Source: Owenia fusiformis
Lineage: Eukaryota; Annelida; Polychaeta; Sabellida; Oweniidae
Length of the DNA stretch: 60,000 nt
Direction of reading: 5' to 3'
Assembly (NCBI GenBank): GCA_903813345.2
Contig: CAIIXF020000004.1
Span: 14,951,196-15,011,195 of the forward strand
Shown here: positions 27,301 to 35,702 of the stretch, piece after piece
How positions within the stretch are numbered: position 1 is the stretch's first letter
How the letters are laid out: every line of letters starts with the position of its first letter
The notes under the pieces: model-generated
Told to the model about the DNA's origin: nothing
Seen by the model: only the letters and a program-made list of their open reading frames with translations
The model's database searches: none
Made by a program: the position numbers and the translations under genes

Positions 27301-27443
27301 GTCGAGTTGCCATTTTCTAGTTTAATACGTCATATTGTCCATATAATTCTAAATGTTATAATTTATATTTCCAGGGTTTTAAGGACTCTATCAATGAACT
27401 GAAATCAGAACAATTCTTCAATAAAGACTATAATGAAAGCTGA
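3158..27443 (+). CDS. CNTRL: Centriolin-like gene, block 1: middle to C-terminus (multi-exon, 5' part absent)
   Basis: About 35 exons with GT-AG borders and compatible phases encode a protein that follows vertebrate centriolin from its central coiled coil to its C-terminus. Centriolin sits at the mother centriole and subdistal appendages and acts in cytokinesis and ciliogenesis. Recognisable anchors in order are GQVAQNDALRAELEGVVGGL (first exon), CNVPEHHEL (before 9,110), AKRRAELRQSDRLLAE (near 10,960) and SQDHCQRANRLTEELN (near 20,320). Almost all the rest is heptad-rich coiled coil. The exons sum to about 6.1 kb, close to 2,000 codons. The first exon starts in phase 1, so at least one upstream exon is needed; none is visible in 1-2,700. 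The gene ends with TGA at 27,441-27,443. The vertebrate comparison is from memory, not from an alignment. Confidence 0.9.
3560..3706. repeat. Short imperfect hairpin repeat
   Basis: ACAGTGTATGCCCTAGGGG and its diverged complement CCTTGGGGCATACATACACTG lie about 110 bp apart in the intron after exon 3158-3378, a likely MITE remnant. Confidence 0.45.
3755..4325. repeat. Four tandem ~145-bp units with internal hairpins
   Basis: Units begin with GAAAAGAAAGATGG at 3,755, 3,900, 4,045 and 4,184. Each holds the inverted pair AGAAAGATGG / CCATCTTTCT about 45 bp apart, followed by GGAGTCGAGTAGTTGTAACA. Intronic; small ORFs here are by-products of the repeat. Confidence 0.85.
4428..4480. promoter_or_regulatory. 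NRF1-type palindrome with two CACGTG E-boxes
   Basis: TGCGCATGCGCA at 4,466-4,477 is a perfect match to the NRF1 consensus YGCGCAYGCGCR, inside the 14-bp palindrome CTGCGCATGCGCAG. CACGTG occurs at 4,430-4,435 and 4,448-4,453. The 50-bp cluster stands out in a CpG-poor, AT-rich intron. Function is inferred from motifs only. Confidence 0.4.
5546..5625 (+). pseudogene. Dead partial copy of the 5,684 exon
   Basis: TTTTCCAG followed by GCAGCTAACCCAAAATTAGT repeats the acceptor and 5' part of the true exon at 5,684 (GCAGCTAACACAGAGCTTC). The similarity continues through GAGATGCAAGACTTATTCAA against GAGATTCAAGAGTTACTCAA. It has an in-frame TAG and internal deletions, so it is non-coding. Confidence 0.7.
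7233..7378. repeat. Dispersed repeat, GTGATGACATATTG family (copy 1)
   Basis: Runs from TATGTCAACACCAAAAGTGA to GTTAATGCCTTGTC. Related copies are at about 22,263-22,458 and 32,710-32,971, all in introns of the CNTRL-like exons. Confidence 0.6.
9721..12324 (+). CDS. CNTRL: CNTRL-like exons, second coiled-coil block
   Basis: Exons: 9721-9810, 10403-10578, 10824-11040, 11357-11563, 11809-11873 and 12198-12324. Phases fit throughout (0, 2, 0, 0, 2, 0 at the 3' ends). The exon at 10,824 contains the best-conserved stretch of this block, with ETTLAKRRAELRQSDRLLAE resembling the vertebrate KRRSELREADRLLAE segment. The exon at 11,357 ends in LAGINK, like the vertebrate ILKEINK. The 9,811-10,402 intron holds a 27-bp minisatellite. 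The 12198-12324 exon ends in phase 0 and joins by phase and homology to the exon at 14,182, skipping the duplicated block between them. Confidence 0.88.
9923..10268. repeat. 27-bp minisatellite in a CNTRL intron
   Basis: About 12.7 copies of ATTGGTGATCATGATAATTT plus ACTTATT. Because 27 is divisible by three, the array is open for 115 codons (LVIMIIY repeats), which is not a gene. TGATCA and ATGAT self-complementarity is present in each unit. Confidence 0.92.
12365..14016 (+). repeat. Upstream copy of a 1,652-bp direct duplication (exons plus introns)
   Basis: This segment equals 15,227-16,878 at a constant offset of 2,862 bp, introns included; I saw no mismatch in the blocks I compared. It carries copies of five exons and the first nine codons of a sixth. 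The copy begins exactly at the first base of the exon, so the acceptor TAG is missing, and it ends inside the last exon, so that donor is missing. Vertebrate centriolin order is kept only if this copy is skipped (12,324 joined to 14,182). It looks like an insertion into an intron or an assembly artefact. Confidence 0.93.
14182..16905 (+). CDS. CNTRL: CNTRL-like exons, third coiled-coil block
   Basis: Exons: 14182-14346, 14641-14916, 15227-15444, 15935-16092, 16366-16439, 16540-16728 and 16852-16905. All phases close. The exon at 14,641 contains TLTKHKMELKSVLESL, resembling the vertebrate MSKHKTELKNILDML segment. The exons from 15,227 onward resemble the vertebrate region that follows it, so this order agrees with the ancestral one. 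Exons 15227-16878 are the downstream copy of a 1.65-kb duplication; this copy keeps its acceptor (TTTGTAG before 15,227) and a full-length final exon (16852-16905), so it is probably the functional one. Confidence 0.87.
15227..16878 (+). repeat. Downstream copy of the 1,652-bp duplication
   Basis: This is the partner of 12,365-14,016. It has intact splice sites at both borders and fits the phase of the flanking exons, so it is the ancestral position. Confidence 0.93.
17059..17461. mobile_element. Possible small TIR element in intron
   Basis: AGATGCGAGTAG (17,059-17,070) and CTACTCGCATCT (17,450-17,461) are perfect 12-bp inverted repeats 380 bp apart. No clear target duplication or ORF is present. 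The rest of the 16,906-18,249 intron shows nothing recognisable. Confidence 0.4.
18250..22644 (+). CDS. CNTRL: CNTRL-like exons, fourth coiled-coil block
   Basis: Exons: 18250-18351, 18949-19018, 19402-19502, 19877-19960, 20261-20401, 21090-21170, 21449-21583, 22118-22234 and 22534-22644. All are short, in compatible phases, and coiled-coil in composition. The exon at 20,261 encodes LSQDHCQRANRLTEELNNL, which resembles the vertebrate VAQDNHERARRLMKELNQM near the C-terminal end of centriolin. The exon at 22,534 resembles the last coiled coil (SKQAEVLIKGKRQTEG-type). A 27-bp minisatellite begins 26 nt after the 20,401 donor site. Confidence 0.87.
19571..19688. mobile_element. Solo end of a Tc1/mariner-type element
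   Basis: Contains CACATACTATGGAGACATTG, ATATGTCTGCCTAGGGG and terminal GGGACACCCTG-TA. The same string ends the internal element at 23,990-24,087 and is inverted at about 23,476-23,560. Confidence 0.6.
20428..20766. repeat. 27-bp palindrome-rich minisatellite in a CNTRL intron
   Basis: About 12.5 copies built around GGTACCATACAGTACTGTAG. Each unit has GGTACC and the 12-bp palindrome TACAGTACTGTA. It is open on both strands (VPYSTVAKT on +, SLQYCMVPF on -), again because the unit is 27 bp. It starts 26 nt past the exon donor at 20,401. Confidence 0.92.
22263..22458. repeat. Dispersed repeat, GTGATGACATATTG family (copy 2)
   Basis: CTCCACCAAAAGTGAT at the left and TGTTAATGCCTTGTCC at the right match the family ends; the middle is diverged. 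Confidence 0.5.
22761..24893. mobile_element. 2.1-kb DNA transposon with perfect 78-bp TIRs and 5-bp TSD
   Basis: CACGCCTAACCATCGACAAG at 22,761 is matched base for base in reverse complement at the right end (24,816-24,893) for 78 bp. GTTGA flanks both sides (22,756-22,760 and 24,894-24,898). The TIR contains the palindrome GTCACGTGAC. There is no intact transposase of its own, so it is non-autonomous. Five-base TSD with a CAC terminus is compatible with Transib-like or hAT5-like elements; I cannot decide. Perfect TIRs suggest recent insertion. Confidence 0.88.
23476..24087 (+). mobile_element. Tc1-like element remnant nested in the 78-bp-TIR element
   Basis: Inverted ends (CCCCCTAGACAGACATATAC at left; ATATGTCTGCCTAGGGGGCC and GGGACACCCTG-TA at right) flank a degenerate reading frame with YPGNSPDLNVTENMDAI near 23,635. 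This resembles the third-acidic-residue block of Tc1-type DDE transposases (WPGNSPDLNPIEN). In-frame stops make it inactive. Confidence 0.7.
25639..27443 (+). CDS. CNTRL: CNTRL-like terminal exons with Arg/Ser-rich tail
   Basis: Exons 25639-25794, 26048-26236 and 27375-27443 (stop TGA) are joined in phase 0. The first two encode a tail rich in RS and SR pairs (SRSNSRSRNQRSRSP, SERSRSPTRED, RPRSREGQRSG). The final exon is short (22 residues) and ends KDYNES. An Arg/Ser-rich C-terminus is not something I recall in vertebrate centriolin, whose tail is Ser/Thr-rich, so this is a lineage feature or a phosphorylated basic tail. The underlying AAGGTCAAGGTC-type DNA is itself a short repeat, so the tail may have grown by slippage. 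Confidence 0.8.
26337..27290. repeat. Dispersed repeat, CCCAACGAA family (copy 1)
   Basis: Left end ATCCCAACGAACGAAGTTC; right end GTTCGTTGGGATTTGCTACT, partly inverted. Shared with 42,619-43,550. Includes TCTTCATATTTGG near the left end. It fills most of the intron before the last CNTRL exon, along with a short AGT trinucleotide run near 26,625. Confidence 0.55.
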
Positions 27444-28095
27444 CACAAACCATCTACATCCGAGTCTTACAAGAAGTGTGCAAAAAGCATGGCAATCATT
27501 GAGTTCATGTGAAATGAAACATTTAGTAAACTGATGGTTATTGTTCTTTTCAACAGTTTCTACATTTAATATGGACAGTGGTTGAGACTATTTTGTTTTT
27601 CGGGAAAAACAAAATAGAGTACAATACAAATAACCTGCAGAGTTGGCAAGAAACAAACACTAAAGCATACACTTCCCAACAGAACATACATTGTAATTAA
27701 TACATGTACATGTTCTTTTAGTGAGCGAATCGGTTTATACAAAGGCAAAAACAACCTCTCATTACGAGGACTTAGTTAACTCATTATATCCTGAATAGTA
27801 TCTGTAACAATCAAATTTCACCCCTGATATTACAAAATTTCATTTTCCGTCTACAGTCATTTAAATTGAGATGATTGAAAGAACACATTAAAGATCTTAT
27901 GACTCAGAGGTTGATATATACAGGTACACTGTAAGCATTCCTTTACCATTACCATATAATAATCTGTTTGACCTCAAGTATTTATTAATTTCTTGAAATC
28001 CATTTTACATTTAGAATATATGTTGTTATAATTATGAAATTTTACATATTTACAACACTGCACTGTATTTTTAAATAAACTGAAATGAGAGCCAT
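27444..28095 (+). other. 3' UTR of CNTRL-like block 1
   Basis: AT-rich non-coding sequence follows the TGA at 27,441. The consensus polyadenylation signal AATAAA is at 28,074-28,079, so cleavage is expected about 10-30 nt later. No other gene is visible here. Confidence 0.6.
28074..28079 (+). terminator. Polyadenylation signal AATAAA
   Basis: A perfect AATAAA lies about 630 nt after the stop codon of the CNTRL-like gene, in TTTAAATAAACTG. Confidence 0.55.
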
Positions 28096-28379
28096 TCTGA
28101 TTTCTCTTTATTATTAGTCATTGTTGCTAGCAGTTAATCTCTTGCTTTCACTTTCTATTGATTTTCGAAATTATTTCGACCATATTTTTGAAAAACCAGA
28201 GACAATTATACCAGTATATTGTCATATGTATATTATTATATATAAGCTGATGCTAAAACAGTATCAAAGGCAATGTGTTAAAAGTGTATTTACAAAGTTA
28301 GATGAAGCCTCATTTCTGGGCTTTGTATAAAAACCCTGTACCCCGTACCCTTGTTAATTGGGCATGATACAGTCTTTGA

Positions 28380-29012
28380 AGGGTTCAATTTTGAGCTCAC
28401 ATGGTGAGCTATTGCAGTCTGTCTAACTGTCCATCCGTTTGTCTGTCCGTCAATCCGTCCGTCTGGGCAATTACTCAAATACTGTTGGCCCGATTTTGTT
28501 CATATTTTGTACACATATACTTTATGGAGATAGAAGTTCTGCTCAAAAGCCGATTCTGAAAATGGCCACTCATTTAAGAATGGCGGCCATTTTAGTGCCG
28601 ATTTTACAGTAATTTAGGTACAATATGTAAAACTCTAATAGAAATATGTTTTAAATGTAAAAAATTCATATAGTACATTAATAAAGCTAGAAATGTAGGT
28701 GTTAAAGAAGCACATGGCAGCCATCTTGAAAAATGGCAGCCTTTACTCGCTATTTTACAATTTTTGCTGCAACTCAAAAAGTAGTGGAGCGATTTTGTTC
28801 ATATTTTGTATGTGAATACTATAAGCATGGCACACTGTCTAATGACATTTTTGGTAGAAGGCAGCCATTTTGAAAAATGGCCACCATTTTAACTTATTTT
28901 ACTATAACTCGAACAAGTACTGAAGCGACTTTGTTCATATTTGGTATATGAATACTATAAGCATGGCACACTGTCTAATGACACTTTTGGTAGGAGGTGG
29001 CCATTTTGAAAA
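28380..29012. repeat. Dispersed repeat with tandem sub-units abutting the LRR exon
   Basis: Begins near GAGCTCACATGGTGAGCTAT followed by a CTGTCCGTC-rich stretch. It then repeats units of about 120 bp with AAGCATGGCACACTGTCTAA and GGCAGCCATTTTGAAAAATG. The last unit runs into the LRR coding sequence at 29,013 with no acceptor between. Such repeats are common in marine invertebrate genomes. Confidence 0.75.
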
Positions 29013-32000
29013 AGGATCTCTAAGATTGAAGGACTTGAAACTTTAGTGAATCTTCAGGTAAGTGCTTGTTTAAATTGATCACTGGAAATTTTGAACAAAA
29101 TGTATAAAGATAAAATGCCAGTATTTTACGTAGCATTGAAGAACTCGAAGAGACATCTACTCAGTATAAGTTAATGATAATCTGTTACACTGAAAATTTT
29201 GTTCAGAATATTAAATAAACTAAATGAACATTTATATGAAAGGAATATTTTGTGGCTTAATACTGGCACATGCTATTTCAATAAACTCAATTGTATGCCT
29301 AATTTGTAATAAAAGAATCAACCCAGCAAAAAATTCTCTGCATAATCCATTTTGTTAACTAGCTACTAGACACACCCATTCATTTGACCAAAGCACTTTA
29401 AAAGTGTAGATTTTATACTTACTTTTACACTTTTTGGTTACTCAAATGGTCACACTAAAAACCCACTAATTGCTAGTTTGACTACATGTTATGAAAGGAC
29501 TAGTCTCGGGTTGGAGAGCGAAGTTCATCAGTCTACTGCACGTATACTGCATGTTACTACTGCTTTGGACAATTTTGATATTTTTACATATTGTGGATTT
29601 AAATGTCCTCTTTTGAGTATCCATAATTTAATTTGGGTGTTGTTTCTATATTTTTCATATAACATTATTAGTGCAGTAGACTTATGAACTTCGTTCTCCA
29701 AACCGAGACTTGTCTTTTATGGAATTTGTCTACTGCATGTTAGTGCTGCTTCGGAGAATTTTTATATTTTTACATATTGTAGATTTAAATGTCTTCTTTT
29801 CAATATTCATAATTTATTTTGAGTGTAAGTTCTATTATTATTAGCCTATTAGACTTTTCTCCAAACCAAGACATGTCTTTTAGGATAGCATACTTGAGAC
29901 TACCTAAGATAATTTGTAGTATTGCCAAATGTTTATTTAAAGACCATGTATTAAGCAGGATACAAATTTCATTAATAACCAAGAAAAATGTACCACATAT
30001 TGTGTGATTGTACAGTGGTTGGTACTTGGTAGGACCACATACTTGATATGATCAATAAAGTTCAAGACATAATTGTAGGTGTTGAACCTGACTTGGAGCA
30101 TATTCCAGTGTGGTTAGCTAGACTTAAATCTCTCAGGATATTTAGATGTGCCAAAAATAACATAGGATCTGTGAGTAACGTTTATGTCACATGTTTTTAT
30201 GTGTTGAATGAATAGACTCATTTCAGTAAGATAATACTCCAAATTAGAAATAAAGGCATTGATCTACTGTGTTAAGTGTCACACGGAAGTGTTGTGAAAA
30301 CATTGTAAGCTGAGAGATTTCTACTAATACACAAATATAATCTTTGAGGGCTCAGTTTTAATCATTTCATCATCTACTAAAAAACTTTAACGTTGCAAAT
30401 TAAATTTCAAAATGAAGGATGGATTTTTGCGATTTTAGTGTAATATCCTTATTCAATGATTTCATATGCACCTTAATTATTTTTATTTTGTCTTTCTATT
30501 TTAGCTTAGTGAAATATCTAAACTGAGGCCATTACAGGATTTGTCTCAAGTCAGTTTTGCAGAGAATCCTGTTACAAAAGTGCCACATTATCGATCATAT
30601 GTTATATTCCAATTGTGCACGTTAGACATCTTGGATGGTCAGCCAATCAGCAATGAGGAGCGTGATGCTGCTCAGAATAGATTCTCTCAAGGTATGTAAT
30701 CTTTGAATGTAGAGGGGAACATTTGGAGGTTTCTGTAAAAGGAGTCCTGGTTCCCTAGATTAGTTCTCACTGTTTTGTCTATTGCCTATGTGCAGAAGGG
30801 ATGACTTTATGGTTCTATAGGTGTCTTCATGCATGTTAATTCAATGATCATATGGAATTCATTTATTGTTGTCCCTAATATTGTTTCTCTATTTCAGATA
30901 AGTTGGAAAAGAAAGTCAGTTCTTAAAAAGAGCAACGTAACAGTTCCCTGTAATATTATTTCTCTATTTCAGATGAGTTAGAACACTTAGAGAAAATCAC
31001 CAGTGAACAAGTAGAGAAACTCAGTACTCTAGAAGACCAACATAACAGGTCCCTACATGAAGTTACAGTGAGACAAGAGGAGCAGAAAACATGGAAGAAA
31101 CAACAGAAGGAGAAAGAAAAACAACTGAGGAGATGAGAAGTGAAATGAAGGCCAAGGATGATCTTGTGAGTTTTATTTCAAACTGCGTTTTAGCCATTTA
31201 AAAATACTTCAGGATCTAATTATAAAGTGCAATTGAGTTTAGTGGTCAATCTTCACATTACTCAGACAGATTATAAAAATGAATCTGGACCCAATTTGCT
31301 GGTCATGACCCCCTTGCGTCGCCATCTTGAACTTTCCAATCTGGAGAGAAGAAGATATTGTTAGAGGGGTCAAGAAGCTAAATGCAAGATTACTTACTGT
31401 ATGTCTCAGAATCGACCTAACCTGTGACTGACCAATGTCTTAAAATTCATACATCATTAAAACACAAACTATCATATTTTATGGTTTGAAATGTCAGCAC
31501 GTTTTAAGCATTGTTGAAATAAGAAAAACCATGGAATTAAGTAGGAGATGACTCATTAAAATAAATTGACGCATTACTTCATTTACTATGATTCCAGTTA
31601 AAAAGGAAGACCATGGAGTTAACAAAAGCTTGTGAGAAACACTATGAACTGGAGCAGGAGTTGGCTTTCTTTAAGATAGACTCAAAGTTTGGAAGCCTTG
31701 GCCAGGTTCCACCTACTTATGATATGGAGGTAAGTTTAGATTTTACTCTTTACATATGAGCCAGGCCACAGGAAAAGGGGTCTTATCACAGATTTTTTCA
31801 GTGTTTTGATTTTTTGTTTTTCTTAAAAAGCACAAAAAACCTTTCAGATGAGCCATGGCTTGTGTCTTAACAATTTTTCCTTGCAGATATAGACCAAAGA
31901 GACGAATTTGAATTAAGCACATTTTCTCTTAATCTTGGGCACATTTTTGGCTCTGTAGCACAATTTAAATTTTGGTGATAAGACCGGTTTTCCTACGGCA

Positions 32001-32509
32001 ATGCTCATATAGTAAGTGGCATTTTGAAACATCAAGAGGCACCAAATAGTGAAAAACAAGGTGTATAAAGAGAAAATCTGATGAAGGTAACAAAAATAGA
32101 ATTGCAGGGAATTCGATTAAAATTATGTGAATTTAATTTTTACAAGGTAAATGGGGTTTCAAAAGCGTTATTCTCATTGTTATAGCTACATGTATCTTTT
32201 TGTGCTGGCACCTGGTGTCACATCGCTTAAGTTTACCCTATATAATTACTTTCTCCATGATTATTCCACATTGCCAACATGTTGACCATAATATTTCATA
32301 TGTTTAGGACTACGATGGTGAGAATGATTTGATTGGAGAAAGCCCTTATATTGGCAGAGCACGATACCAAAAAAATCAGTATGCATTCAAGAAGAACCTA
32401 GCATCAAAGGGTCAACCAATCAGAATACAGCAATTAGCGGGAAGTAGTGATATTGGAGCATCTCCATCATTTCTCAGAGATTCACCCCAGCAGGCTGATC
32501 ATAGTACAG
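29013..32509 (+). CDS. CNTRL: Centriolin-like gene, block 2: LRR and adjacent N-terminal region (5'-truncated)
   Basis: Exons: about 29013-29057, 30079-30170, 30505-30691, 30973-31165, 31598-31729 and 32308-32509. They encode leucine-rich repeats (RISKIEGLETLVNLQ; LEHIPVWLARLKSLR; ISKLRPLQDLSQ with the LRR cap VPHYRSYVIFQL), then coiled coil (MELTKACEKHYELEQELAFF) and the short motif ESPYIGRARYQKNQYA. All match vertebrate centriolin's N-terminal third in order. The earlier LRR exons and the start codon are missing, because a dispersed repeat abuts the first exon. Exons 30079-30170 and 30973-31165 each need one added base to stay open. Either block 2 is decaying, or the assembly has indel errors. 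It could be the 5' part of the same gene as block 1, misplaced. Confidence 0.85.
29494..29718. mobile_element. MITE-like inverted repeat
   Basis: Arms of about 48 bp: AGTCTCGGGTTGGAGAGCGA ... CAGTCTACTGCAC, and GTGCAGTAGAC ... GTTCTCCAAACCGAGACTTG. A diverged partial repeat of the right half follows at 29,719-29,885. Located in the first intron of block 2. Confidence 0.6.
30898..30955 (+). pseudogene. Dead partial copy of the 30,973 exon
   Basis: After TCTCTATTTCAG comes ATAAGTTGGAA, then AAAGTCAGTTCTTAAAAAGA and AACGTAACAGTTCCCT. These match the first and middle parts of the real exon 75 bp downstream, which has the same acceptor string TCTCTATTTCAG. It carries an internal deletion and a stop. 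It is the same type of event as those at 2.7 and 5.5 kb. Confidence 0.65.
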
Positions 32510-32709
32510 GTAAATTTTAACTTTTATTTGCTATATTTTCCTTTATCAAGACCAATTTACTCCAGGTTTGCAAGAATGGTAAATGTATGTCATTTTTAAG
32601 AGCAGATGAGCCCCAAGATATGATGAGGTTTAGGGCATGCTGAGTAAATGACTTGATAGCCATTTTAATTTTTAGTAAAAAAGTGTGATATTCATCACTG
32701 TTTCGTGTT

Positions 32710-32971
32710 TTTATGTCACCACCAAAAAGTGGTGACATATTGTTATGGTGTCTGTTTTTTACGTTAGTCTGCAAATGGTGGTTGGCGGTTGGTGATTGGA
32801 ATCTGAAACAGATTCTTAAAACTTTGATTAACTTAACAAATACTGTTTAGACTGACTTCATATTTTTCAAAATCATCTACAAGTTCTCAGAAATTCAGAT
32901 CTGACTTAAGGTTGAACTCATAATATTGCGAGCAACTAGGTGGTGACATTTTGTCATTTTAATGCCTTGTT
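32710..32971. repeat. Dispersed repeat, GTGATGACATATTG family (copy 3, fullest)
   Basis: TATGTCACCACCAAAAAGTG at the left, with the short palindrome GTCACCAC/GTGGTGAC, and TTTTAATGCCTTGTTA at the right. Confidence 0.6.
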
Positions 32972-34171
32972 ATTATTACTTTGTTTTGGATCCCATTTCT
33001 AACCCCTTGTCATAGCTGAGTTATCCAGTTTCTCAGAGTTTTGATCATTTTCAACATTTCAAAATAGCTTAATAGATATTCCAGGGATAATTAAAAGGTT
33101 TCAAGGAATTTATTTAAAAGATGTGATAGTAAAAATTGTTAAGAGCTATCGATAAGAAAAACAGAATCTGGTATAATTTTTATTAAGCTCAAAATTTATT
33201 TTAAATCATATAACATCCAATATTTGAGCCTAGTCAGTAGAAAAGTAGAATCCAAAATGTTATTGATTCGAGAGGATATTAAAAATCCTTAACTCTTCTG
33301 CTACTTTATGAACTGATGGAGTTAATCACTGAGATAATTGAATTACCAATGATTTATAAGTATCTTTTGTATGGAATAAAAAGTGAAATGTAACTTCTTT
33401 AATGTGATAAAACACTTTTTATTATGTAGTTAAACTCTCCCTTTGTGTGAAGTTTCCTTTTACGTTTCAAGTCTCTATCTTTATGAATCCATTATTCATG
33501 ACTAGGCTCATTTATATAAGAAATAGAAGCAGTTAATGCACAAAGAGCAACATAGAGAAGTAGGGTATTCAATAAGTATTTTTCAAATATGTTGGTATTA
33601 TTTTTTACATATTGCCTTATTTTTCCTAGTTTTTGTTTCTAAAGTCCTGTATACACTTACAGGCAAATACTTATAAATGAAATGGCTGAATTGCTCGAAA
33701 AATTATTTTAAACAAATTGATAAGAATGCTTCAAAAATCAAAACAGGTACTATACATATGTCACTTGCGATATTTTATCTGAGATGAAATCCTTCAAACA
33801 TACTTGTAAAACTAGCTTGAAACAAAAACTTGACCACATTTCGGTCCTCTTAAGGCAAAATGTGAAAAATATAGAAAAAGGATGAAATGATTTACAAACA
33901 CATTGAATTAAATGAAGACTCAGAAATACAGAAATACAGTTCATTAAGGTTGCAGTATTTTATAATTTTATCATGTCTGTCACATTTTGCAAGAAATTTT
34001 CTGCCTCCTCATTTATCCATGATTTTTGATTTATGGAAATATAGATATCAAATTCACACCATTTTAGCAATACTTATTGAACACCCTATAAATACAAAAA
34101 GTGACCCAAACCCTATAATATAAGCTACATGCCAGTACATTAAATATGCTAATATTATATTATGTATAGTA

Positions 34172-35160
34172 CAGGGTGTCCAAAAAAACAGGACCGTAAG
34201 AAAGTTAAATAACTTGGTCGGTTTTGCATATTTTGCCTAGAAATTTCAGAGTTATTTAGTTCATTCAATGTGAATTTTGTTGTGAAAGTTTGATAATAAT
34301 CTGCCTATTGAGTCAAAAATTACAGTTTCTTACAAAAATGGCTCAAATGTGCACTTCTCTCTATGCACAATTCAATCTGGTGAGCAAAGTTGTCGATGAT
34401 CCTCCTACACACATTTCTTTTTGTATGAACGTTTATTCCAAGAACAATTGCTACTGGGGCTTACATTCTTCTGATGAAGTGTTACAGCATTCATTGCATT
34501 CTGACCACTGCACTGCCTAGGTGGCAATGAGGAAACATGGAATCATAAGTCCTTTTTGATCCGAAGATGACTGGGCACGTGCTTTCCCATGAACAAGGAC
34601 CAGTATTTTCAAGTTTTCACTAAGTTTTGGAGGTCACTAAGCAGCAGAAGGGGCATTTAAGGAGATAGGCAGTGGTTTCAGCAAGCCAATACCACCCCAA
34701 CACTTCAAATGATATGCTGAAATGGTTTAAGCAATGCTTTGGTGATCAGCTCATCTGTCACAGAACTCAAAACGTAAGGGCAGCTTATTGGCCGGATCTA
34801 AATTTCTCAGATTTTTATCTTTGGGGATTTCTCAAAGCCAATATGTATACTGACAGGCCCCTAAAAATCTTAAGAGGGCAATAACTACCCCAATTCGTAC
34901 CATCCACATTGATGTGTATAGGTCATGGTCATTAACAACTTTGTTCGCAGAATTCATTTGTGCATAGAGAGACGAAGTGCCCATTTTGAGCATGTTTTGT
35001 AAGTACTGTAGTTTTTGACACAATCATCAGATTATCGTGAAACTTTCACAACATAATAATCTCATTAAATGAATTAAATAATTATTAAATTTCAAGGGAA
35101 AATATGCAAAATTGACCGAATTATTCAACTTTCTTACGGTCCTGTTTTTTGGACACCCTG
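34172..35160 (+). mobile_element. Mariner-like element (degenerate), TA-flanked
   Basis: CAGGGTGTCCAAAAAAACAG at the left is mirrored by CTGTTTTTTGGACACCCTG at the right, with TA on both sides. The TIRs continue through CCGTAAGAAAGTT. Inside, broken + strand frames contain WPDLNFSDFYLWGFLK, the typical third-Asp block of mariner-type transposases, and a cognate upstream segment near 34,420-34,560. Stops and frameshifts show it is inactive. It interrupts the first unit of the tandem array. Confidence 0.85.
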
Positions 35161-35343
35161 TATATAAAAGTTTAATTAATTAGTAAAGTGCTGATAATAT
35201 TCTGATTGACATTTTTATGCAAACATTTTTACATAAAGCTTATAATGGTAAATAAAATAACATAACATAACCTACAGCCCTTATTTTTGACAGTCTTATT
35301 ATCGCCCATTAAAATCCTCAATAATATACTACACTTCAATTGA

Positions 35344-35702
35344 AGAGGAGGGAAAGCCCCAGAGTTTAAAGATGACACACTTAGTTACGTCTCTTGCTTT
35401 CCACCTTCGTTCGTTCTAATTTTCATCGGCTAGTTATCAAATACTACACTTCGATGGGATTTTTTTAACTGATATAGGCATATTCCGTACACCTTTCTTT
35501 ATCTTGATGTAAAATGAGAAGCTATGGTATTGGTTTACACTCCAGAAACGAACATAATATTATTCGAAGTGTATTATGAAAATTTTGAAACCGCCATTGA
35601 TGAAGTCATTTGTTTTGACCAATCAGCGATGATGTCATCTCAATACAGTTTTACATTATAAGCACATGTCATCTTTGAACCCTGGTGTTTCTCCCCCTCT
35701 GC
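35344..35702. mobile_element. MITE with 9-bp target duplication (Mutator-like size)
   Basis: TTCAATTGA is duplicated at 35,335-35,343 and 35,703-35,711. The element has imperfect TIRs of about 35 bp (GAGGGAAAGCCCCAGAGTTT..AAAGATGACA; TGTCATCTTTGAACCCTGG..). A paralogous unit at 39,362-39,371 keeps the uninterrupted site CTTCAATTGATTCC. A 9-bp TSD points to the Mutator superfamily. Confidence 0.78.

Noticed and set aside
29340-29482. Possible inverted repeat around AACTAGC / GCTAGTT
   Set aside because: Arms are short and poorly matched beyond seven bases, with no target duplication.
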